Assembly: GCA_016706055.1 (NCBI GenBank)
Contig: JADJKL010000011.1
Location: 248,001-312,000, forward strand
Length of the DNA: 64,000 nt
Reading direction: 5' to 3'
Origin: Chitinophagaceae bacterium
Lineage (GTDB): Bacteria > Bacteroidota > Bacteroidia > Chitinophagales > Chitinophagaceae
Positions within the stretch are counted from its first letter, which is position 1. Each line of letters begins with the position of its first letter. Of the stretch, positions 18,130-27,601 are shown piece by piece. The translations under genes were made by a program, and so were the position numbers. The notes under the pieces are model-generated. The model did no database searches, was not told where the DNA came from, and was given only the letters and a program-made list of their open reading frames with translations.

Positions 18130-18414
18130 TTATTCTTCATTTGAGTCATCTTCGTAAAAGGGATTCTTGCTGCCGAGAAATTGTTCTTCCCATGCCTTTA
18201 CCATTTCGTCACTAAGGCATTCGATAATATCATGCAGGGTATCTTTCTTGAGTTTCCATTCTGTTTCCATTGGGTCGTCATACCGTTGAATAAAAAGACA
18301 ATGATCTGATGCTACAGCAACCTTTATTAAAGTAACAGGAGAGTCCTCTTTTATTTTCACTAGGTAATAGCATCCTGTTTCAAGCAAATCGTAAGTGTAC
18401 ATTGAAGTTTCCAT
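18130..18414 (-). CDS. hypothetical small soluble protein (94 aa)
   Basis: No family recognised. Start taken as ATG at 18414 (METSMYTYDLLETGCYYLVK). Strand-rich first half (VTLIKVAVASDHCLFIQRYD) and helical acidic second half ending FYEDDSNEE. No export signal. It lies 111 bp upstream of the aminopeptidase on the same strand and diverges from ftsE. Confidence 0.55.
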   Translation of the reverse strand: METSMYTYDLLETGCYYLVKIKEDSPVTLIKVAVASDHCLFIQRYDDPMETEWKLKKDTLHDIIECLSDEMVKAWEEQFLGSKNPFYEDDSNEE

Positions 18415-18577
18415 TTTCTTAGTCTTTTTATATTCTATTAGCAGAAACCTTTGGGTTAGCGGGCAGTTCAAAAATAGCTATTTGGGTTTGCACTGAAGTA
18501 TGATTTTTTTACAAAATACCACAGCTTGCAAAAATCAGGCTGTAATCGGCTGTATTTTAATATATTATTTGCCTTTT

Positions 18578-18612
18578 TTTGATTCTCTCTTGGTTTAGTT
18601 TCCTTTACTTTG
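18578..18612 (+). promoter_or_regulatory. candidate promoter of ftsE
   Basis: TTTG at 18578-18581 and TTACTTTG at 18605-18612 (one mismatch to TAnnTTTG) approximate the Bacteroidota -33/-7 elements; spacing is 23 bp, slightly long. The ATG follows 17 bp after the -7 element, giving a leader of roughly 12 nt. Confidence 0.4.
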
Positions 18613-18629
18613 CAACAAATCGGAAATAA

Positions 18630-19319
18630 ATGGCTGAAGTTATAATCGAATTACATAATGTAAACATTTATCAGGGAAACAATCTTGTTTTACAAGATGT
18701 TAACCTTACTGTTAATAAGGGAGAATTTGTTTACCTCGTTGGGAAAACAGGAACGGGTAAATCAAGTTTGTTGAAAACATTGTATGGAGAATTGCCGCTT
18801 ACTGAAGGGGAATGTACTGTAGCAGGTTTTAGCTTAAAGGGTATGGACTGGAAAAAAGTTCCGTACCTGCGTAGAAATCTTGGTGTTGTATTTCAGGACT
18901 TCCAATTACTAACAGACAGAGACGTAAATAACAACTTGAAGTTTGTGTTGAAAGCAACTGGCTGGACTGATGAAAAATTAATGGATGAAAAAATAATGGA
19001 TGTGCTGGATAAAGTTGGCTTAAAGGCAAAAGGATTTAAAATGCCTTTTGAGTTAAGTGGTGGAGAGCAACAAAGAATTGACATTGCCAGAGCATTATTG
19101 AATTCGCCAAAACTGATTTTGGCGGATGAGCCAACGGGAAACCTTGATCCTGAAACTTCAGATGAAATTATGAGTTTGCTGTTCAGTATTTCGAAGGATT
19201 ATAATACAACTGTATTAATGGCTTCTCATGATTATATCGTGGTACAAAAATTTCCTGCGAGAATGATAAGGACTGAAAGAGGGAAGGTGATTGATAATGC
19301 TACCATAAATATGGACTAA
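18630..19319 (+). CDS. ftsE: cell-division ABC ATPase FtsE
   Basis: ABC-type ATPase of 229 residues: Walker A VGKTGTGKSS (37-46), Q-loop VVFQDFQLL, signature ELSGGEQQRIDIARAL, Walker B LILADEPTGNLDPETSD and switch His in LMASHDY. The close match to FtsE, which with FtsX links division to peptidoglycan hydrolases, is clear, though LolD/MacB-type ATPases are similar. No ftsX lies next to it; the following gene is convergent and overlaps by 20 bp, so the partner must be elsewhere. Confidence 0.85.
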   Translation: MAEVIIELHNVNIYQGNNLVLQDVNLTVNKGEFVYLVGKTGTGKSSLLKTLYGELPLTEGECTVAGFSLKGMDWKKVPYLRRNLGVVFQDFQLLTDRDVNNNLKFVLKATGWTDEKLMDEKIMDVLDKVGLKAKGFKMPFELSGGEQQRIDIARALLNSPKLILADEPTGNLDPETSDEIMSLLFSISKDYNTTVLMASHDYIVVQKFPARMIRTERGKVIDNATINMD

Positions 19320-20430
19320 GCAGCTTTGTATTTTTTTCATTATCAAATTGCTCTTCCAATACTCTTTTTCTTAACCGAATTTCATCATTCGTAAAAGGCT
19401 GATTGTACAATTGCATAATGATTGATGCAAAACCATCTGCATTGCCAGCAATATGACAAGCAGATTCTAAGCCTGTTCCTTTTATCATTTGCTCGTTTAC
19501 CAGACAATGCCTTCCTTCAAATAAAGCATGTAATAGTTTTAATTTTATTCCAGTGCTATTTTTATTGAAACTTGGGAGAATATTGATTTGTGCTTTTCGA
19601 ATTAAATCGTTCAATTCATTGTCGGTTGGATTAGCTACTAAGCAAGTATGTGAATTAACATGGGCTAGTTTTTCTAATCTGGCCGAAGGCTGTTTACCTG
19701 CAATTACAAATGGTTTCTTGATTTTTGAAAATACATTTTTTAAAAGCCAAATTGCAGCTTCTTCATTTTCAGGTACAGACAGATTGCCATGATATAAGCA
19801 AATACTACCAAGGCCTTCTTCTGCTGTTACCTTTTGCCAGGAAGGGAATATTGGTATCGAAATTACATTTTCTAACTTGTAGTCTTCTTTTAATTGTTGA
19901 ATGTCTTTTGTGGAAACACAAGCAAACACACATTCATTGGGAAGTTTGTGATTATATTTTTTTATCAACTTGCTTTCCCGTAGAAAATATATCTTTTTTA
20001 AAAAGGAAGACTCCGCTTTTGCTAGTTCTTTGTAGTATGTGCTTTCTTCATTATGCATTCGCACCACCACTTTTCTTTCTTTTAAATTGAGATAAGGAAG
20101 AATACCGGTACAGTGAAGGCCTTCCAGCAAAATTGGGTAATCGTCTTTTTGCAAATTATTTATGAGTTCTTCATTGATGCGGGAAGAAACGATATAGGGT
20201 AGTTTTGAAAAGATGGCATTCTGTTTCTTTTTTCTTTTATCAACATGTATGCTTTCGCAATACTGATTAAGCTCATTCGGAACACCTCTTTCATTATAAG
20301 AAAAATAATGAAGATGGATAGCCACATCTGCTTTTTTGATACTCATAATACGGTTCATCATATCAATGGCTCCACCATAATCCGCTGGCCATGGCGTATC
20401 CAAACAAACTATATGCAGATGTTTTTTCAA
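19300..20430 (-). CDS. GT-B glycosyltransferase (family 4-like)
   Basis: A 376-residue retaining-type glycosyltransferase fold. The donor/acceptor N-terminal domain begins HIVCLDTPWPADYGGAIDMM, with the usual glycine-rich acceptor loop; the C-terminal half has VIAGKQPSARLEKLA and a nucleotide-sugar-binding region around NILPSFNKNSTGIKLKLLHA, where GT4 enzymes carry their E-x7-E type residues (here GIKLK). It is likely to extend surface polysaccharide or glycolipid. It overlaps the upstream glycosyltransferase by 4 bp (translationally coupled) and the convergent ftsE by 20 bp. Confidence 0.8.
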   Translation of the reverse strand: MKKHLHIVCLDTPWPADYGGAIDMMNRIMSIKKADVAIHLHYFSYNERGVPNELNQYCESIHVDKRKKKQNAIFSKLPYIVSSRINEELINNLQKDDYPILLEGLHCTGILPYLNLKERKVVVRMHNEESTYYKELAKAESSFLKKIYFLRESKLIKKYNHKLPNECVFACVSTKDIQQLKEDYKLENVISIPIFPSWQKVTAEEGLGSICLYHGNLSVPENEEAAIWLLKNVFSKIKKPFVIAGKQPSARLEKLAHVNSHTCLVANPTDNELNDLIRKAQINILPSFNKNSTGIKLKLLHALFEGRHCLVNEQMIKGTGLESACHIAGNADGFASIIMQLYNQPFTNDEIRLRKRVLEEQFDNEKNTKLLSPYLW

Positions 20431-21518
20431 GTATTAAAAAGTGATTGATAGAAATTGAGCAATATTTTTTCTTCGTTTTGCCAGTTTAATTCAGATCTTG
20501 CCTTAATGCAGTTTTCTCTAAGTCTGTTATATAAAACATCATCTTCTAACAAATTGTTTATTTTCTTAGCAATATTTTCTGGAGAAAGGTCGTCAAGCAA
20601 AACTGCCACATTATATTGATCGTTCAGTTTTTTATATTCAGGGTAGTTTACATTTATTTGCGGAAGCCCTGCATGAATGTAATCAAAGAATTTGTTGGGT
20701 AATGCCAGGTATTGATTCAAGCCTTTGTTTTCAGGAGTAGCAATACCAATATAAGCGGATTGTGAAAAAATTGCAAGTTCTTCCGGCTTCATCATGCCTT
20801 TTAATTCTATTTTATCTGTTACATTAAAATCATTGATCAACTTTTTTAATTGTGGCATAAAATTACCATCGCCACAAATAATCAATTTTGTGTTTACCCA
20901 TTGCATTGCGGGAATAAGATTTTCAAAGCCTCTTCCTTCGTTTACTGCACCTTGATATAATAAATGTTTATTGTCTTTTGGTTTTTCTTCTAGCGGAATT
21001 AATACAGGAATATTTCTGATTGTAAGATAATTCACCCCGTACCTGCGTTTGAATTCTTCAGCAATAGCTTCGCCAACTGTATATCCGTTTGGATATTTGG
21101 GAACAATCCGGTTTTCAACTTTTGTCCATACTTTGTGTACAACAGGTCTTTCCACTACTTCTTTTAATCCGGTAAATAATTCATGTGCATCGTAAACCCT
21201 CGGTATTTTTTTCCACCTGGAAATATTTAGGCAAGGAACAATGGTGTCAAGATCAATTGCACAGATGGCATCCATTTTTTTAAAAAACAAATACAGGAAA
21301 AGCCTTATGTTATATTCTGTATAAAAGGATTTGCCTTTCAGAAACCAGCAATGAATTCTTTTTTGTTTATACTTTTTAGTCGCAAGTGGGAGAGAAGTAG
21401 GTTTGTTATATCCTACCAACGTTATCTCATATCCGTTTTGGGCCATGGAAGTGCAAATGCGTTGCATCCGCTGGTCGTAGGTTAAATCGTTGGTTACTGT
21501 AAAATAGATTTTCTTCAC
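20427..21518 (-). CDS. GT-B glycosyltransferase (family 4-like)
   Basis: A 363-residue glycosyltransferase. Start MKKIYFTVTNDLTYDQRMQR contains the YDQRMxR phrase typical of a Bacteroidota GT4 group; AVNEGRGFENLI and LIICGDGNFMPQLKKLI form the donor domain, and IGIATPENKGLNQYLALPNK carries the C-terminal substrate loop. With the overlapping downstream transferase it forms a two-gene unit, probably for a cell-surface glycan. No membrane flippase or sugar-modifying genes accompany it. Confidence 0.85.
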   Translation of the reverse strand: MKKIYFTVTNDLTYDQRMQRICTSMAQNGYEITLVGYNKPTSLPLATKKYKQKRIHCWFLKGKSFYTEYNIRLFLYLFFKKMDAICAIDLDTIVPCLNISRWKKIPRVYDAHELFTGLKEVVERPVVHKVWTKVENRIVPKYPNGYTVGEAIAEEFKRRYGVNYLTIRNIPVLIPLEEKPKDNKHLLYQGAVNEGRGFENLIPAMQWVNTKLIICGDGNFMPQLKKLINDFNVTDKIELKGMMKPEELAIFSQSAYIGIATPENKGLNQYLALPNKFFDYIHAGLPQINVNYPEYKKLNDQYNVAVLLDDLSPENIAKKINNLLEDDVLYNRLRENCIKARSELNWQNEEKILLNFYQSLFNT

Positions 21519-21576
21519 TGATAAGTTTCAATTCGAAGCAAAGAAACGGAATTGTAATTTGTTTACTGCATTTCAA

Positions 21577-21641
21577 TATGTCATAATAAAGAAAAAAGGT
21601 TCTGCAAAATTGCAGAACCTTTTTCTTTATTATGACATATT
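21577..21641. terminator. long near-perfect hairpin, bidirectional terminator
   Basis: Arms from about 21577 and 21641 pair over roughly 31 bp, interrupted by one bulged A: inner GGTTCTGCAA / TTGCAGAACC with a two-base loop, then A/T runs, then outer TATGTC..GACATA. It lies 6 bp beyond the outer-membrane receptor stop and 59 bp before the start of the glycosyltransferase pair. The stem is much longer than the other terminators here. Confidence 0.8.
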
Positions 21642-21647
21642 TATTTA

Positions 21648-24283
21648 TTACTGACCCATTCCACCCATATCCATTCCACCGTTCGGATCACCTTGTTGTT
21701 TGTTATTTTTTCTTTTGAACAGTGATGCATCAAACTTGCCAAATCTCCAGCTAAAGTTTAACCTTAATATTTGCGGGTCTCTTCTGCGGTAAACATCTTG
21801 ATAGAATGTAGCTGATTCTGAATGAGTATTAGAGATTCTTGTACGGAAAATATCACTCATATTCAGCGAAAGCGAAGCCCTGTTTTCTTTCATAAAATTA
21901 TACCTTATGGCTGCATCAACATAATATACAGGTTTTACATAACCTTGTGCTGATGATGTTTGGCCAAACATTCCGCCACCTCTTCCACCACCACTGCTGC
22001 CACTTCCGCCAGGAGGTAAAATTGTTTTCGATTGATAGCTTCCTGATAATTGAAAACTAAGATTTTTGGTGGCTTTAAAAGTGTTATTAATCTTTGTAAA
22101 CCAACTCGCAAACTGATCTTGCGGTATTACTGAAGGATCGTCAATTGTAATCTTAGATGTGAAGAGATTAAAGTTGCTGGTTAATTCCCACCACTTCGTA
22201 ATATTATTTCTCATTGTTAATTCAAGACCAGTTACATAACTAGAGTTAGCATTTATGTATCTAGTTAAAATCTGCTCTTTCCCATTAGAACCGGTTTGTG
22301 GTTCCTGAAAAGTTGTGATCAGGTTGTTTGTATTTTTATAATAAATCGAGGCAAGAAAATTATCTTTGTTTTTGAATATTTTCTGATATGAAAGTTCCAT
22401 CGAATTTGTGAATTCAGGCTGCAATGCCGGATTACCTATTCTCGGATTAAGGATGTCCGAAGAATCTATAAAAGGAGTTAATTGCCAGAAATTGGGGCGA
22501 TTAATTCTTCTTGTATAGTTTATTTGTAGCTCCTGATCTCCTTTTAATTTTTGACTTAGAAAAACACTCGGAAATAAACTGATTGCATAATCAATATTAA
22601 ATTTCTCGTTAGTAGTTTTTAAATCACCTTGATAGTTTGAGCTTTCTGCTCTTAACCCAAGTTGGTATCCAAAATTATTAATTTGGTTACTATAAGTGGT
22701 ATAAGCGGCAAGCACTCTGTTTTTACTTGTATAATCAGTATAAGAAGTAGGATTGGGGTTAGTCTGTCCAGTTATTCCATCTACATCATAGAAACCATTA
22801 TAGTTTACATCTTCATCAAATTCGGCTCTTACTCCAAACTCCATTTTAGATTTATCTGTGATAGGATTTACGAAATCACTTTGTATTGTAATTTCTTTAC
22901 TCTTACCGTCACCAATCTGTCGTTGGTTGTAAATGTTGTTTATGGTGATTAAATCATTATTATAGTTGTAAGTCGAAATAAGGTTGTCACTAGGACCTGT
23001 TCTGGTGCGGTAATTTACATCTGCTGTTAATTCTCTGCCAGCTTTTGGAAAATTATGTTTAAAGCCAAGAGATGCACCAGTTCTATTGAACTCTCGGGTG
23101 GAGTTAGATAATCTTATTGTCTTAAAAGAAGAAACAGGAGAACTTAGTGTGTCTGTTACTAATGTATTGCTTGAATAAGGGTCAAACTTTCCGCCTCCAA
23201 TGCTAAAGTTACCTGAAATGGTAGAACGATTAGTTATGAAGTAGTCAAGACCGGCACGGAGAAAAGTAAAATTACCGTTGAAATTTGAAGTGTCTTTTTG
23301 ATTAAGAGAAATATTAGGAGAGGTTCCAAAGGTTAATCTATCGGTAGTGCCGTAACTTTTAGATTGGCGTTGATTGTAATTAACACTTATAGATGCGTTT
23401 ACTTTATTTTGTCTTAAATTAATATCGCCTCCAAATCCAACCTTTGCTCTGCTATCAATATTAGCTCTTAAACTTCCGTTATAACCAATTTTTCTGTTCT
23501 TTTTAAGTATGATATTCAGTATGCCTGCTGTGCCGCCAGACGCATCAAACTTCGCAGAAGGATTCGTAATTATCTCTACACTTTCGATTGCGTCTGAAGG
23601 TATCTGATCTAAATCCATTGTAGTAGGTCTTCCATCTACAAATATTTGTGGAGTGTTATTGCGAAGTGACACATTTCCGTCAATATCTACATTTAATGAA
23701 GGGACATTCCGCATCACATCAACTGCAGTTCCACCAACAGAAACGATATTTTTATCTACGTTGAATACTTTACGGTCGATGCCTAATTGTAAACCAGGTT
23801 TTTCGGCAGTAATAACTACATTCTCCAGCATCTTTTCTTCTATATTGATAGTAATGTTTCCAAGATCTTTGTCAAGTGCATTTGCAATGGAACTCATATC
23901 TGAGCACCGCTTTCTGTTTTCTTTATATCAAAAGCGACAGCTTGTTCAAATGGTTTAAATCCAACCACAGTTACTTTCAGCTTTAATGCACCAAATGCCG
24001 GCACTTTTTCAAGGCGAAAATCACCATTAGTTTCAGTTAGCATACCGCCAATAACAACATTGGGTATCATTTTTTTGGTAACTGAGTCAAACTTGCTTCC
24101 CAGCAGTTGAACAGATGCATAGCCAATTGGTTTTTGGGAAATCCCATCTACTATTTTCCCATACATGGTACCCGTTATTGACTGACCACCATTTGCTCCA
24201 CCTGGGCGACCGCCACTAGGATTCTGGGCTATTGAAATGTAACTAGTTAATAATGAAACTAAAAGGATTAAGGAAACTCTCAT
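21648..24283 (-). CDS. TonB-dependent receptor-type outer-membrane beta-barrel protein (frameshift)
   Basis: Signal peptide MRVSLILLVSLLTSYISIAQ, a carboxypeptidase-regulatory-like domain (MYGKIVDGISQKPIGYASVQ), a plug domain (VVITAEKPGLQLG, GGTAVDVMRNVPSLNVDIDG, IFVDGRP) and a long barrel with alternating aromatic strands ending NFSWRFGKFDASLF plus a Gly/Met-rich tail. It is a ligand importer or barrel of the OMP_b-brl_3 type; ligand unknown. The frame breaks near 23896-23901: the first part ends ESGAQI, the second begins MSSIANALDKDLGN; one extra base (for example GG for G) gives ..GAQDMSSIANAL.. and 878 residues overall. No SusD-type partner is adjacent. Confidence 0.85.
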
Positions 24284-24391
24284 TTTTTTGATTTGGTATT
24301 TAGACGTTTAAAGGTGTCAGAACTTGCTAACGAACCTTATTTAACTTGATGAATAGAGTATTACACTTATAAGTGGTAAATGTTTGGGTTA

Positions 24392-25003
24392 TCAACCTTT
24401 GTTGATAAAATAAGTAAAAATTACTTGCAATGAACCGATCAGGAAACCAATTACAGCACCAATTATTTCTACAAACCGGAATTCCTTAGACATGATCTGG
24501 TAAAGTACTTCTTCCAATTTGTCTGATGAAAAGGCTGCTACTTTGGTAATTACAATTTGCTCAAGGTCAAGCTCTGTCTTTAAATTAGCGGCATATTGCT
24601 TCATTACTATTGGCAACAATGTTTCAATCTCATTCATGAACAAAGTCTTTAGATTGCCAATCGTTTTATCTCCGATAAACATACTGATGACAGGCATTTC
24701 ATCTTTAAGCCTGTTTCTTAAAAAATCATCTACATGATTTTCTATTATCGGCATAATCTGTTTCAGATTTTCCGGGTTGCTTATTTTCGCTTCTATATCA
24801 TCAAAAGAAAGAAACTCATCGCTAACCAGCTTGCCCAGTTTCTCCGCAAACTTCTGTTGCCTTTTTGGAAATATTCCTTGGAAAGTGATACCTAATATTC
24901 TTTTCGGCGTTCTCGGATGAAAAAGCATTTTAATGGCTACCCAATTGGTAATCCAACCGATAAAAGCAGAAATAACCGGAAATAATAAGAACCAGTAACT
25001 CAT
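24392..25003 (-). CDS. DUF445 family membrane protein
   Basis: A 203-residue protein of the DUF445 family: N-terminal membrane helix with WITNWVAIKMLFHPRTPKR, the helical FPKRQQKFAEKLGKLVSDEF segment, and a C-terminal membrane helix FVEIIGAVIGFLIGSLQVIF. Start taken at the ATG at 25003 (MSYWFLLFPVISAF); the open frame further upstream runs into the tRNA. Function is not established; homologues sit in the inner membrane. The tRNA-His terminator lies just upstream. Confidence 0.82.
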   Translation of the reverse strand: MSYWFLLFPVISAFIGWITNWVAIKMLFHPRTPKRILGITFQGIFPKRQQKFAEKLGKLVSDEFLSFDDIEAKISNPENLKQIMPIIENHVDDFLRNRLKDEMPVISMFIGDKTIGNLKTLFMNEIETLLPIVMKQYAANLKTELDLEQIVITKVAAFSSDKLEEVLYQIMSKEFRFVEIIGAVIGFLIGSLQVIFTYFINKG

Positions 25004-25016
25004 TTTTAAACTTTTG

Positions 25017-25054
25017 TCAAAAAAATTAAACCCCGTCTCGTATGAAACGGGGTT
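25017..25054 (-). terminator. terminator of tRNA-His
   Basis: On the minus strand, AACCCCGT / ACGGGGTT (8 bp) followed by TTTAATTTTTTT, starting 2 bp after the tRNA's encoded CCA. The arms begin directly at the 3' end of the tRNA. Confidence 0.8.
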
Positions 25055-25056
25055 CT

Positions 25057-25134
25057 TGGGGTGGCTAACCGGGCTCGAACCGGCGACCCTCAGAATCACA
25101 ATCTGATGCTCTAACCAACTGAGCTATAACCACC
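25057..25134 (-). tRNA. tRNA-His (anticodon GTG)
   Basis: Cloverleaf read on the minus strand: acceptor starts GGTGGTT and ends AGCCACC with CCA encoded at 25057-25059; D-arm AGCTCAGTTGGTTAGAGC; anticodon loop ATTGTGATT with GTG; T-arm GGTTCGAGCC. The extra 5' G (position -1, base 25134) that marks histidine tRNA is encoded and pairs with C73. Confidence 0.97.
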
Positions 25135-25176
25135 ATCTATCCGCCACTATTTTCCGAAGCCGGAAATTTCGGATTG

Positions 25177-25184
25177 CAAAAATA
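25177..25184 (-). promoter_or_regulatory. -7 element of tRNA-His promoter
   Basis: Minus-strand TATTTTTG matches TAnnTTTG exactly and lies about 42 bp before the mature 5' end, a normal leader for tRNA. A clear -33 TTTG was not found. Confidence 0.4.
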
Positions 25185-25373
25185 GGTAAAATGAGTTTTC
25201 AGTAAAAATAAAAGAAATCGTAGCAAACTTTTTTATTAAGTAAGGCTTCTGTTTTTACGTAGGGTTTTCTACCGTTCTTCAAAAACAGTTGTTAAAACGT
25301 TGTAAAGACAAGAAAAACAAGCTTTTTGCGTTATTTTTGGTCTATGTCCGAGACATTTAAATACCTTTTGAAT

Positions 25374-27524
25374 ATGAAAAGACTTCCGTTTGTGATTCTG
25401 ATGATTGTAGCTGCATCGTTCCTTGCTTTTAAAACAATGGGAAATGGCACAAAAAACTCTTCGAATCCACCCACAAAGTATGAGCAGATTCTGAAATTAG
25501 TAGGAGAAATGCTTAAACAAGCTCATTATAGTCCACAGGATATTAATGACAATTTTTCTAAGAAAATTTTCAAAAAATTCATTACAGATATCAATGTTGA
25601 GAAGAATATTTTTCTGCAAAGTGATATTGAGGTTTTGAAAAAATTTGAAACAACTATTGATGATGAGATTAAGGGAGCACCTGTAGAATTTTTCTTGGCT
25701 GCCGGAAAATCATTTAATACGAGAATGGAAGAAGTTGCAACAATCAGCAATGAGATTCTTTCAAAGCCATTTAATTTTTCAGTTAATGAGTCTGTTTTGT
25801 TTGATGCAGACAAGCTTGATTATCCAGTAACAGTTGAGGAAAGAAAAGATCGTTGGAGAAAGAAATTAAAATACATGACCCTTGAGCGGTATGTAGATTT
25901 ATTAGAAGTAAAGGAGAAGAATAAAGGCAAAGAAGGATTTGTTGTAAAATCAGATACAGAACTGGAAAAAGAGGCGAGAGAAAAAGTTCAGAAAATAATG
26001 GACAGAACTTTCGATCGTTACAGGCTAAAGTCTTCTGATGATGATAAGTTCAACATTTTTGTAAATGCGATTACTACAACATTTGATCCGCATTCAGAAT
26101 TTTTTCCACCGGTAGATAAAAGATATTTTGATGAAGAGATGAGTGGCCGTTTTTACGGAATCGGTGCTTCATTGCAATATGATGAAGGAAATATAAAAGT
26201 AGCAAGTGTAATTACCGGAAGCCCTGCATGGAAGTCAGGCGAAATACAAGCTGGTGATGTTATAGTAAAAGTAGCACAGGCAAAAGAAGATCCTGTTGAA
26301 TTGACTGGCTTTGTAGTTACAGATGCAGTAAAACTAATTCGTGGTAAAAAGGGAACTGAAGTAAATCTTACGTTACGTAAGCAAGATGGAACATTTAAAG
26401 TAGTTTCTATTATAAGAGATGAAATTGTGCAAGACGAAACTTTTGCTCGGAGTGCTATTGTAAAAAATGAAACATCCAAGATTGGGTATATTTTCCTTCC
26501 TGAATTTTATGCTGATTTCGACAGACCAAATGGCAACAGAAGTTTTACTGATGTTGCAAATGAGGTAACAAAATTAAAAGCAGAAAATGTAGATGGTATT
26601 GTAATTGATCTTAGAAATAATGGCGGCGGCTCTTTGTATGACGTAGTACAGATGGCTGGCTTATTTATTGAGGATGGTCCGATTGTACAAGTTAAAGACA
26701 GAGAAAATAATGCAAGTGTATTGAAAGATAAAGATCGCAATGTTTTATATACAGGCCCATTAGCTGTAATGGTAAATGAATTCAGCGCATCTGCTTCAGA
26801 AATATTTGCAGCAGCTATTCAGGATTATGGCAGAGGAGTAATTATAGGAAGCACTTCTACTTATGGAAAAGGAACTGTGCAGCGTAATATCGGTTTAGAT
26901 GAAAACGGGTTTTCACTTTCTAATGCAGAATTAGGAACTGTGAAACTGACGTTACAAAAATTCTATAGAATCAACGGAGGTTCTACGCAGCTTAAAGGGG
27001 TAAACTCTGATATCGTTTTACCTGATAATTTGGAATACCTCAAAGTAAGGGAGAAAGATGATGAAGATGCTTTGCCTTGGGATGAGATTAATAAAGCAAT
27101 CTATAAAAACTGGAATCCAGGTTATGATTTAAAAACGATTCAGCAATTAAGTAATAACCGTTTGCAAAATGATAACACATTTAGTTTGATTAAAGAAAGT
27201 GCAGAATGGCTTTCTGATCAAAACAACAAGGAATATTCTTTACAAATAGATAAGTATAAAGAAGAACAAGAGGCTATTCGTAAAACGGTTAAACAACTTG
27301 AGTCATTATTAAAACTAAAAAATGAGTTGGATGTAACTGCATTGCCAAAAGAAGCTGACCGCTGGTCAGAGGATAAAAACAAGCAGGAGAGGTTTCAGCA
27401 ATGGCTAAAATCATTACAGAAAGATATCTACCTTGATCAGGCAATGAAAGTGATGAATGATATGATTAATCAGCAAAACCTGGCAAAAGTTAAAGGAAAC
27501 GAAGAACCTAAAAAAGCATTCTGA
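25374..27524 (+). CDS. carboxy-terminal processing protease (Prc/Tsp, S41)
   Basis: Periplasmic serine protease of 716 residues that degrades or trims proteins from their C-termini. Signal peptide from ATG 25374 (MKRLPFVILMIVAASFLAF); a helical Tsp N-domain with DPHSEFFPPVDKRYFDEEM; PDZ domain (GIGASLQYDEGNIKVASVIT to LIRGKKG); peptidase domain with GIVIDLRNNGGGSLYDVVQM, catalytic Ser in NEFSASASEIFA and the Lys in STYGKGTVQ; then a DUF3340-type C-domain. A TAnnTTTG element at 25332-25339 precedes it, favouring the 25374 start over upstream TTG/ATG codons. A strong terminator follows. Confidence 0.93.
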   Translation: MKRLPFVILMIVAASFLAFKTMGNGTKNSSNPPTKYEQILKLVGEMLKQAHYSPQDINDNFSKKIFKKFITDINVEKNIFLQSDIEVLKKFETTIDDEIKGAPVEFFLAAGKSFNTRMEEVATISNEILSKPFNFSVNESVLFDADKLDYPVTVEERKDRWRKKLKYMTLERYVDLLEVKEKNKGKEGFVVKSDTELEKEAREKVQKIMDRTFDRYRLKSSDDDKFNIFVNAITTTFDPHSEFFPPVDKRYFDEEMSGRFYGIGASLQYDEGNIKVASVITGSPAWKSGEIQAGDVIVKVAQAKEDPVELTGFVVTDAVKLIRGKKGTEVNLTLRKQDGTFKVVSIIRDEIVQDETFARSAIVKNETSKIGYIFLPEFYADFDRPNGNRSFTDVANEVTKLKAENVDGIVIDLRNNGGGSLYDVVQMAGLFIEDGPIVQVKDRENNASVLKDKDRNVLYTGPLAVMVNEFSASASEIFAAAIQDYGRGVIIGSTSTYGKGTVQRNIGLDENGFSLSNAELGTVKLTLQKFYRINGGSTQLKGVNSDIVLPDNLEYLKVREKDDEDALPWDEINKAIYKNWNPGYDLKTIQQLSNNRLQNDNTFSLIKESAEWLSDQNNKEYSLQIDKYKEEQEAIRKTVKQLESLLKLKNELDVTALPKEADRWSEDKNKQERFQQWLKSLQKDIYLDQAMKVMNDMINQQNLAKVKGNEEPKKAF

Positions 27525-27546
27525 GTTATTATAAAATAATTCTATT

Positions 27547-27583
27547 AAAAAAGCCCAGGTAACTAATTGCCTGGGCTTTTTTA
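27547..27583. terminator. bidirectional terminator between prc-type gene and ROK kinase
   Basis: AAGCCCAGG / CCTGGGCTT stem with an 11-base loop, flanked by A-run on the left and T-run on the right, lying between two convergent genes. Confidence 0.85.
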
Positions 27584-27601
27584 ATATGGTTTTTAATATT
27601 A

